Below, one piece after another: positions 33,341 to 40,107 of a stretch of DNA of 40,107 nt. The notes below the pieces were generated by a model that searched no databases, was not told the DNA's origin, and saw nothing but the letters and a program-made list of their open reading frames with translations. Positions within the stretch are counted from its first letter, which is position 1. The number at the start of each line of letters is the position of its first letter. Made by a program: the position numbers and the translations under genes. This stretch comes from an uncultured Phascolarctobacterium sp. (GTDB lineage Bacteria > Bacillota > Negativicutes > Acidaminococcales > Acidaminococcaceae), in contig CASFJU010000014.1 in the NCBI GenBank assembly GCA_949295115.1, positions 1 to 40,107 of the forward strand, in the 5' to 3' direction.

Positions 33341-36300
33341 ATGAGGAAAAAGCAATTATTAGCGACGCTGGTAATGCTTAGCTTAATGCAGGGAAGCGTG
33401 TATGCGGCGCCGGAAACTATTACTCAAAATGATTTTACAGATAATGTTTATACTGCGACAGAAGATACTATAGGTTCGGTTGAAATTACATCAAACCAAG
33501 GAGAATATACTTTAAATCCAGTAAAAGCTAGTTCTACGATAATTATCGACCCCACTCGCAATGATCATGCTGCAATTTTTATTGATTCAGAAAATGCAAC
33601 AACAGATTTACCTTCACTGACTATTGATGCCAGTGTTCAAATTGCAGGTGATGAAACAACGCCATTAAAAAGTACTGCTGCATTTATTAGCGTCGGAGAT
33701 ACAGATACAGGCGGACATTTGAATATTACTGGTGATTTGACGCTTAAAAATATTCATGCTGAAGATACATCTGGAACTTCAATAATTAATGTTTCTAGAG
33801 GTGTTGCGGCAACCAAAACGGGAAGCTCATTTAAAGCTGGAAATATTGTTATTGAAAACGCCGTTACTACTAATTCAAAAGGTACTAACCCTGTAACCGA
33901 CACATCTTTAATTAATATCGGCGGAAATAGTTCTTACAAAGTTAATTTTGATGCATCAGATATAACTTTAAACAATAATTCATCCGATAACGCTGTTTAT
34001 TTCACATATGCTGATGTTGATTTAGGAAAGATTACTTTTAAAGACGGTGCGTATAATTACGGTATAAAAACAAATTCTAATTCAGATTCTGAATTTAGCA
34101 CAAAAGGAATAAAAGCTGAAGGGACAGATTTTAAGACAGGTTTTGTGTACGTTTATAAAGCCGATAGCTTTAAGTTAACTGAAAGCGGCATTTATTACGA
34201 TGGAACTGGTGTTGTAGATGCAGAGCCTACTTTAGGCGGAGACAATTATTTCGTATATTTTAATGCCACAGATGAGGTTGATATTAACGGAAATGTAGAA
34301 ATCAAAAATCTTTCGTGGAATGACAGTGTTTTTATGGTAAATAATGTCGATAAAGCTACCTTTGATGATATTGTTATTAAAAATATAACTCAAAACCAAA
34401 CCAGTGCTTCTAATGGAATTGAAATTGAGGATGTTGATGCATTTACAGCAAATAAATTGGATGTATCTGATATTACATATACCAAGGGCAATAATAATCA
34501 TTATGGTATTTCTATTTCTGACAGTAAAGTACAAGGGTTAACTTCTATAAACGTAGAAGGATTAACTTATCAAAATGTTTCTCCTATTACTACATCTGAT
34601 GGAAACGGCGGATTAAAAATAACCGGTTCAACTTTTGAAAATACGCTTGATAGTATTACGGTTAAAAATATTGAGCAAAAATCAGGAGAAAACGAAGAGA
34701 CTTATTACGGTTTTTCATTTAGAAACAGTTCACTTAATAGCAAAATTATAACTATTGAAAATATAAAAACTAATTCATCTGATGGCGATGTTGTCGGTTT
34801 TAATAATTGGGGAGCTGTAGGTTATCAGAATCTTTATATAAAAGATATTGAAGCAGGAAATTCTGCTCAAGGTTTATTTATAACTTCAGCAGGTACTTTA
34901 AAAGCGTTAACTGACGCCACAACATCCTCAATTCAAATTGAAGGTATTCATGGCGGGGAAGCATATGGCTTAAAAGATTTAGTTAGGGGTAAAGAAACGA
35001 TTACCGGTAATAAGATAGAAGTTTCTAATATCAATGCTGATAAAACTGTAGCTTATGGCATTGATTCCGGTGCAATCCATCAAGTATCTCAGATTGAGGT
35101 TGATGGAGTCAGCGGTGTAACAGCAGCTTATGGCATGAATTTAGGTTATAATGCAGAATTATCTAATAATGATAAAGTTTCTGTAAAAAACATATCTACG
35201 ACAGCATCTGGCTCTAAGGTTGTAGGCATTAATCTTGATGCTGATTATATGAAAAAATATTCGTTAACAACCAATGAGGTAGAAGCAACGAATATAGGTA
35301 ATAAAAACGCTGCGGAAAGTTATGGAATTTACAATGAAGGTCGAAAGTGGAATGGTTCAGATATTACCGTCTCTACGGTAGAAGCTGCAGATGATGGAAA
35401 GAGCATCGGTTTTTATAATTATACTCATTTAGATCCCTCAACGTTAAACCAAAAATCCTTATTTGTATCTGACATTTCCGGTGGAGAAGCTTATGGTTTA
35501 AAGAATTACGCGGACTACAGAAAAAATTATGCATCATCCTTAAATATAAACCAAATCAGCATTGACGGCGTAACCGGAACAACTTCGGCTTATGGCATTC
35601 ATAATATTGGCTATTCGACTTTTGCATCAGAAGCTGATGCTTCAACTCTGGTTGCTAATCCGGCAGATGATCCGTCTCTTGCTGATAGTGCATGGGTATA
35701 TGTGCATGATGTCAAGGCAACAGACGGCAAAGCGTATGGCATTTATACCGATTCTGAGATGGAAAATGCTTACACAAGCAATTTAAACATTGTTGATGGC
35801 GTTCGCGGTACAACTGAAGCTATCGGATTTAACGCCGATAATGATGTAAAAGCTTCGGCGATTTCTGTTAATGATGTGAAAGCATCTGCAGGTAATGCTT
35901 ACGGTATTTATTTTAATGAGGCGACTTTACGTTCATCTAATGAAAATTTGATTAATTTGGCTGCAACTAATGTAAATGCAACTGGTGGCGATGCTAAGGG
36001 CTTTTATTTTAAAGGATGGAAGAAATCTTTAGGTGATACGCAATCAATAACAGCACAAAATATTCATTCTTCTACGGGTAGTGCAATTGGTGTCCATTTG
36101 GATAATAGTGGTTTTTCACCTAGTACAATGAAAACTACAGTATCAGAAACAGTTGTATCTGGTGTTGAAGGCAAAACTACAGCAATTGGCATTTTATATA
36201 ACGGAGTATCTAATAAATCGCTTTCTGTATCTGACCATGCCGCTGTATCAGGAATTAGCGGCGATGATACAGCCGTTGCCATTGCTGTTGAAGCAGGCAA

Positions 36301-38326
36301 CGCTGATTTTGGTGCTGTTAATATTTCTGATGTTAAATCGGAAAACGGTCGTATTGCTTTGGTAAGTGCTAAAGACGGCGCTGATGTATCTATTGGCTCC
36401 GGTTTAATAACGCATGAAGATTTTGAGGATACATATACTCCGTCATATACCGGAAACTATGAGGAAAATGCAGATAGTGATAAAAACTTTATTAATAGTA
36501 TCGCTTTAAGAAGCGTTGGCGGCTCAAAAATCACTTTAGGTTCTGCTGCAAGCACTTTTGCTGACGGCGATAATACAACTGCTGACGGCGTATTTACCGT
36601 TGTTGGTGATATTGTTGCAGGACGCGGCGCAGAGAATGCTGACGCTGGTTCGATTGAAATAAACGGCAATAATGGAACGAGAATTTACGGTGATGTTTAT
36701 GCCGGTAATGAAGGTACAGTTAATATTACCTTAAACGGTGAACATTCTGTTCTTGAAGGTCAGATTGACGATTACCATGAATTGGCTAACGGAACAGCGG
36801 CAGGTACTATATTTAAAAATTCTGCTTTCTATGATGATGATGGAAAGAGCCTTCTTAATGTTACTGAGGCGGGTAATGTTTCTTTGACATTAAACGACAG
36901 CAAATGGATAGCACGCGGCCAGAGCTTTGTAGATACTGTAACGCTTGACGGCGGCATTATCGACATGAGCCAGAATGAAAATTCTTCTGTAACTGTAAGC
37001 AATTTAAGCGGCGATGGCACAATAAAAATGAACCTTGATTCGCTAAACCGCGAAAATGGCGATATGCTTTATGTCACTGGCTCGCACAGCGGTAATCAAA
37101 CCATTGATGTAACATGGATTAATGGCAGTGAGTTTTATGATATTGAAGCTGACGAGCGAATCCGTTTTGCAACTACGAATGGCAATAGTACCGCTGCATT
37201 TAGCGCACAAACGAGGGATGCAGGATTTTTCAATCTTGTTTATACAACTGATACAGATGAATATGATGCTGAACATGAAAAAACGGAAAATGTTGATTAT
37301 AATGGCGAAGATAACGGACAAGGCAGCTACAAACCGGGCAATGATTTTGCAGATGAGACCTTTAAAGATGGAGGTATAAACCATTACATCGTAGGCATTG
37401 ATGACAGTAAGTCTGAAATCAGCGATGCAGGCCAGACCATCATCAACATGAGCCGCGCTAACTACAGCAACGCTATCTACATGGACAGGTTAAATAAACG
37501 CCTTGGTGAAGCACGTTACATTAACGGCGAAGAAGAACAGGGCATGTGGGTACGCCTGCGCCATGACAGAATCGGCAAAGAAGACGCCTTCCGCAGCCAG
37601 AACACCATGTATGAAATGGGCTATGACGTTAAGCAGGACTGCGACAACGGCGACCGCCGCGTAGGCTTTGCTATCGACTACATGGACGGCAAAACCGAAT
37701 ACCGCAACGTAGCCGGTGACGGTGACATCAAACGCTACGGGCTGTGGCTGTACGACACATGGATGGGCGACAAAGGTCACTATGCGGACTACGTATTAAA
37801 ATGGGGACACCTTGAAAACAACTTTGACATTTACAACAGCCGCGGTAAAGTAAATGGCGACTACAGCAACAATGTATTCAGCGTAAGCGCGGAATACGGC
37901 AAAAAGAACGACATGGGCAACGACTGGTACTTTGAGCCGCAGGCACAGTTACAGCTTGCAAGAGTAACCGGTGCGGACTATGTAACCAGCCAGAACACCA
38001 AGGTAAGCCTTGACGGCATTAACAGCTTAATCGGGCGCGCAGGCTTCCGCCTTGGCAAAGACATGGGCGAACGCAGCACGGTATATGTAAAAGCAGACGT
38101 ACTGCATGAATTTTTTGGCGACCAGACAATCAGTGCGCTGGACACCACGACCAACGGCACCTACCGCGAAACCTTTGAAAACAAAGGCACGTGGTATGAC
38201 GTAGGCTTTGGCTTTGCAACGGCATTGGGCAAAGACAGCTATGCCTTTATGGATTTTGAAAAATCCTTCGGCAATGATAATGATGAAACCTATCAGATTA
38301 ACGCCGGTGTACAGTGGACGTTTTAA
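33341..38326 (+). CDS. Type Va autotransporter, large repetitive passenger
   Basis: This is a complete 1661-residue surface protein. A signal peptide (basic RKK, then hydrophobic to GSVYA, cleavage about 22/23) leads to a Ser/Thr/Asn/Asp-rich passenger of about 1320 residues with beta-helix-like character. Between about residues 440 and 990 it holds irregular repeats built on I-x-V-x-x-(I/V) and a G-x-AYG(I/L) motif (GGEAYGLK, KTVAYGID, TSAYGIHN, GKAYGIYT, GNAYGIYF). The last ~290 residues are an autotransporter beta-barrel: WVRLRHDRIGKEDAF, RRVGFAIDYMDG, RYGLWLYDTWMG, ending GVQWTF with the terminal Phe needed for BAM recognition. Passenger codons are AT-rich while the barrel (from about 37400) is GC-rich like core genes. 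Function is probably adhesion; no protease triad or other enzyme motif is seen. Confidence 0.93.
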   Translation: MRKKQLLATLVMLSLMQGSVYAAPETITQNDFTDNVYTATEDTIGSVEITSNQGEYTLNPVKASSTIIIDPTRNDHAAIFIDSENATTDLPSLTIDASVQIAGDETTPLKSTAAFISVGDTDTGGHLNITGDLTLKNIHAEDTSGTSIINVSRGVAATKTGSSFKAGNIVIENAVTTNSKGTNPVTDTSLINIGGNSSYKVNFDASDITLNNNSSDNAVYFTYADVDLGKITFKDGAYNYGIKTNSNSDSEFSTKGIKAEGTDFKTGFVYVYKADSFKLTESGIYYDGTGVVDAEPTLGGDNYFVYFNATDEVDINGNVEIKNLSWNDSVFMVNNVDKATFDDIVIKNITQNQTSASNGIEIEDVDAFTANKLDVSDITYTKGNNNHYGISISDSKVQGLTSINVEGLTYQNVSPITTSDGNGGLKITGSTFENTLDSITVKNIEQKSGENEETYYGFSFRNSSLNSKIITIENIKTNSSDGDVVGFNNWGAVGYQNLYIKDIEAGNSAQGLFITSAGTLKALTDATTSSIQIEGIHGGEAYGLKDLVRGKETITGNKIEVSNINADKTVAYGIDSGAIHQVSQIEVDGVSGVTAAYGMNLGYNAELSNNDKVSVKNISTTASGSKVVGINLDADYMKKYSLTTNEVEATNIGNKNAAESYGIYNEGRKWNGSDITVSTVEAADDGKSIGFYNYTHLDPSTLNQKSLFVSDISGGEAYGLKNYADYRKNYASSLNINQISIDGVTGTTSAYGIHNIGYSTFASEADASTLVANPADDPSLADSAWVYVHDVKATDGKAYGIYTDSEMENAYTSNLNIVDGVRGTTEAIGFNADNDVKASAISVNDVKASAGNAYGIYFNEATLRSSNENLINLAATNVNATGGDAKGFYFKGWKKSLGDTQSITAQNIHSSTGSAIGVHLDNSGFSPSTMKTTVSETVVSGVEGKTTAIGILYNGVSNKSLSVSDHAAVSGISGDDTAVAIAVEAGNADFGAVNISDVKSENGRIALVSAKDGADVSIGSGLITHEDFEDTYTPSYTGNYEENADSDKNFINSIALRSVGGSKITLGSAASTFADGDNTTADGVFTVVGDIVAGRGAENADAGSIEINGNNGTRIYGDVYAGNEGTVNITLNGEHSVLEGQIDDYHELANGTAAGTIFKNSAFYDDDGKSLLNVTEAGNVSLTLNDSKWIARGQSFVDTVTLDGGIIDMSQNENSSVTVSNLSGDGTIKMNLDSLNRENGDMLYVTGSHSGNQTIDVTWINGSEFYDIEADERIRFATTNGNSTAAFSAQTRDAGFFNLVYTTDTDEYDAEHEKTENVDYNGEDNGQGSYKPGNDFADETFKDGGINHYIVGIDDSKSEISDAGQTIINMSRANYSNAIYMDRLNKRLGEARYINGEEEQGMWVRLRHDRIGKEDAFRSQNTMYEMGYDVKQDCDNGDRRVGFAIDYMDGKTEYRNVAGDGDIKRYGLWLYDTWMGDKGHYADYVLKWGHLENNFDIYNSRGKVNGDYSNNVFSVSAEYGKKNDMGNDWYFEPQAQLQLARVTGADYVTSQNTKVSLDGINSLIGRAGFRLGKDMGERSTVYVKADVLHEFFGDQTISALDTTTNGTYRETFENKGTWYDVGFGFATALGKDSYAFMDFEKSFGNDNDETYQINAGVQWTF

Positions 38327-38334
38327 TTTAAAAC

Positions 38335-38360
38335 AGCAGGGGGAGTTAACTCTCCCTGCT
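38335..38360 (+). terminator. Hairpin between the two autotransporter genes
   Basis: AGCAGGGGGAG (38335-38345) pairs with CTCTCCCTGCT (38350-38360), one G-U pair, around TTAA. There is no T-run after it, so it may reduce rather than end transcription, or protect the upstream mRNA. Confidence 0.6.
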
Positions 38361-38406
38361 TAAAGCTATGCAAAAATAAAATTAGGATATTAAAGGGGAG
38401 TTTATT

Positions 38407-40107
38407 TTGAATAAGAAGAAAATTTTAGCGACTTTGGTAATGCTGAGTTTGATGCAGGGGAGTGTGTATGCAGATGGCGGCGTTATTACAACACAGAGCC
38501 CTGAATCTGGCGAATATGAAAGTATTGATATTACTAATATAGCAGAACATCCGAATGATATTGATGGTTTGGTTTATAGTGGAAAGGATATAGTTATAAA
38601 TAATGGTGGTAATATAACATTAGACGGTGAAAGCGGCGTTTATGGCATTAGCGTAGATGATAATCATAATAATGCTGGTAATTTGAATGTTAAAGGTGAC
38701 TTGAAAATAGATATAAAAGGTGCGAAAGATAGGGATAAATTTGTTATAGGTGTGTGGAGTAACAGCCTGTATAGTTTTTTGCCAGGTATTGACGATGCCG
38801 AATACAAAGGCGGAACTATCACTTTAGATAATACTGAAATTTTAGTGGAAACAGGTGGTAAAGGCTTTGGGTTGGTTGCAGGTTCTACTTTTGGTAATAA
38901 TAGTGCTAAAGGTGGACATATTATTTCTAATGGGAATTTGAATATTACAGTAACTGATACTAAGAAAACTAAATATACGCAAGATCAGGTAATGGGTATA
39001 CTTGCATATGACCAAGGTGTAGTAGAAATTAAAGGCGAGAATAATACAATAAAAGTAACTGGATTAGGTGATGGCGAGGCGAATAGAGATATTGCCGGTT
39101 TGTATTCCAGTCATGCTGGTAAAATAATTTCTACAGAAAATAGTAATATAACAATTGATGTAACAGGTAGAAAAATTTATGGTATAGGTACAGGATTTTA
39201 TGACCAAGCAGCTGGAGATCAAGATGATGAGACACAGGAAACTATTGTAGGTAAAAGTTCTGTAGATTTAAAAGGAAACACTGTAATAAATTTAAATAGT
39301 TCCTATACTGGTTACGGCGTTCATTCTTCCATGAAAGCTACAACAACATTAAATAATGTTACTATTAATTTTAATCAGGGACAAAATAATATTGGTTTAA
39401 TGACTCAGACTGGCGGCGTAATTAATGTTAATTCTGCACAAATTGGTCTTAATGGTAATATTCTTGATCCTAATAAGATTATAGCTGTTAATTTATATGG
39501 CAAAAATGACTTGTATGGTGTTAGTGATATCTATGGTAATAATTCCGGTACAATAAATATCAATAATGATAAAAATGGCATCGTAAAATTAAATGGAAAA
39601 ATTCGTTCGTTAGACAATGGTGTTGCTAATATAACCTTAAGCAGTAACGATTCATTTTTATATGGTAACACTCAATTAAGTCAGATAAATTCTACAAATG
39701 GTACTATTAATTTAGATATTATGAATGGTGCAAAATGGATTAATGTACAGGATGCAGATGATATGGCAAGCCGTGTTACGACATTGAATTTAAATAATGG
39801 GGGATTAGTTGATTTAACTGATAAAGTTTACAGCGACGGAAATTTCCAAAGCATTTATATTGATAAAGAATTTAATGGCAATAACGGTATAATCCATATG
39901 GATATTGACGCCAGCACGAACGAAAATAACAGTGACCGTGTTTATGTAGACGGTATTCACAGCGGCACGCATTATATTACTTTAAACAATGTAGGCGCTA
40001 ATACTGATGGGGCAGAAGGTACTGTGCTTGTAAGTGTAAATGACGAACAGGGTAAATTTGAAGCTAATGACAGCGAAGGTGCGTTGTACTGGAACCGTTA
40101 TGACCTT
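38407..40107 (+). CDS. Second type Va autotransporter, truncated by window end
   Basis: A TTG start at 38407, with GGGGAG six bases upstream, opens a frame that stays open for 567 codons to the last base of the window. The signal peptide (KKKILATLVMLSLMQGSVYA) is nearly identical to that of the upstream autotransporter at both protein and DNA level. The passenger then differs: Asn/Gly/Thr/Ile-rich, with motifs such as GGNITLDGESGVYGI and repeated I-T-V strands, consistent with a beta-helix. Towards the end, DRVYVDGIHSGTHYITLNN corresponds to the LYVTGSHSGNQTI stretch shortly before the barrel of the first protein, so the barrel should begin just beyond the window. It lies 80 bases downstream, so the genes are tandem paralogues. 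Confidence 0.9.
   Translation, partial: MNKKKILATLVMLSLMQGSVYADGGVITTQSPESGEYESIDITNIAEHPNDIDGLVYSGKDIVINNGGNITLDGESGVYGISVDDNHNNAGNLNVKGDLKIDIKGAKDRDKFVIGVWSNSLYSFLPGIDDAEYKGGTITLDNTEILVETGGKGFGLVAGSTFGNNSAKGGHIISNGNLNITVTDTKKTKYTQDQVMGILAYDQGVVEIKGENNTIKVTGLGDGEANRDIAGLYSSHAGKIISTENSNITIDVTGRKIYGIGTGFYDQAAGDQDDETQETIVGKSSVDLKGNTVINLNSSYTGYGVHSSMKATTTLNNVTINFNQGQNNIGLMTQTGGVINVNSAQIGLNGNILDPNKIIAVNLYGKNDLYGVSDIYGNNSGTININNDKNGIVKLNGKIRSLDNGVANITLSSNDSFLYGNTQLSQINSTNGTINLDIMNGAKWINVQDADDMASRVTTLNLNNGGLVDLTDKVYSDGNFQSIYIDKEFNGNNGIIHMDIDASTNENNSDRVYVDGIHSGTHYITLNNVGANTDGAEGTVLVSVNDEQGKFEANDSEGALYWNRYDL

Noticed and set aside
34650..36310. CRISPR-like or DNA-level tandem repeats in the autotransporter
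   Set aside because: The repeats are at protein level with divergent DNA and irregular spacing, inside an intact reading frame.

Overview
The window most likely comes from a diderm Firmicute (class Negativicutes; an Acidaminococcaceae/Selenomonadales-type gut anaerobe is my guess at finer rank). The case rests on two things seen together: a Gram-positive division cluster (pgeF-yggS-sepF-proC-ylmH-divIVA followed by a T-box-controlled ileS), and two large type Va autotransporters, which need an outer membrane. Most genes use GC-rich codons; a few stretches are strikingly AT-rich.

Layout. 1-500: a small helix-turn-helix protein and a two-way terminator. 537-2363 (minus strand): a DUF896 protein, an RluA-type pseudouridine synthase and class II fructose-bisphosphate aldolase. 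2447-2662: a promoter, a compact cobalamin-riboswitch-like leader and an attenuator. 2718-16351: an unbroken 14-gene operon for anaerobic (early cobalt insertion) cobalamin synthesis, cbiD-L-F-G-H-J-ET-A-B, cobD, an ApgM-like metalloenzyme, cbiP, cobO, cbiC. It covers cobalt-precorrin-2 through adenosylcobinamide phosphate; the chelatase, cobU, cobS and cobT are not in the window. 16357-16511: a consensus promoter, tRNA-Asn(GUU) and a hairpin.

16717-18635 is an AT-rich two-gene island inserted after the tRNA: a RecF/OLD-type ATPase without TOPRIM, translationally coupled to a 210-residue protein with a PD-(D/E)XK-like D-x14-E-x-K pattern. It is the best candidate in the window for an undescribed (perhaps anti-phage) system. 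18835-24117: NfeD, FloA, an unknown membrane-anchored protein, polyphosphate:AMP phosphotransferase and a TIGR03960-type radical SAM protein. 24119-32427: the ylm/division cluster, a histidine phosphatase and T-box-ileS.

32428-33340 has no ordinary gene but holds a candidate type I toxin-antitoxin locus. A 32-codon membrane peptide has its ribosome site complementary to its own leader, and a convergent antisense RNA shares the same terminator; the two promoter/5'-leader segments are inverted copies of each other. Further terminator-like hairpins follow, then a promoter with a G7 tract in its spacer. 33341-40107: two tandem autotransporter genes with near-identical signal peptides, the second cut by the window end. 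In the first, the passenger is AT-rich and the beta-barrel GC-rich, which suggests mosaic evolution.
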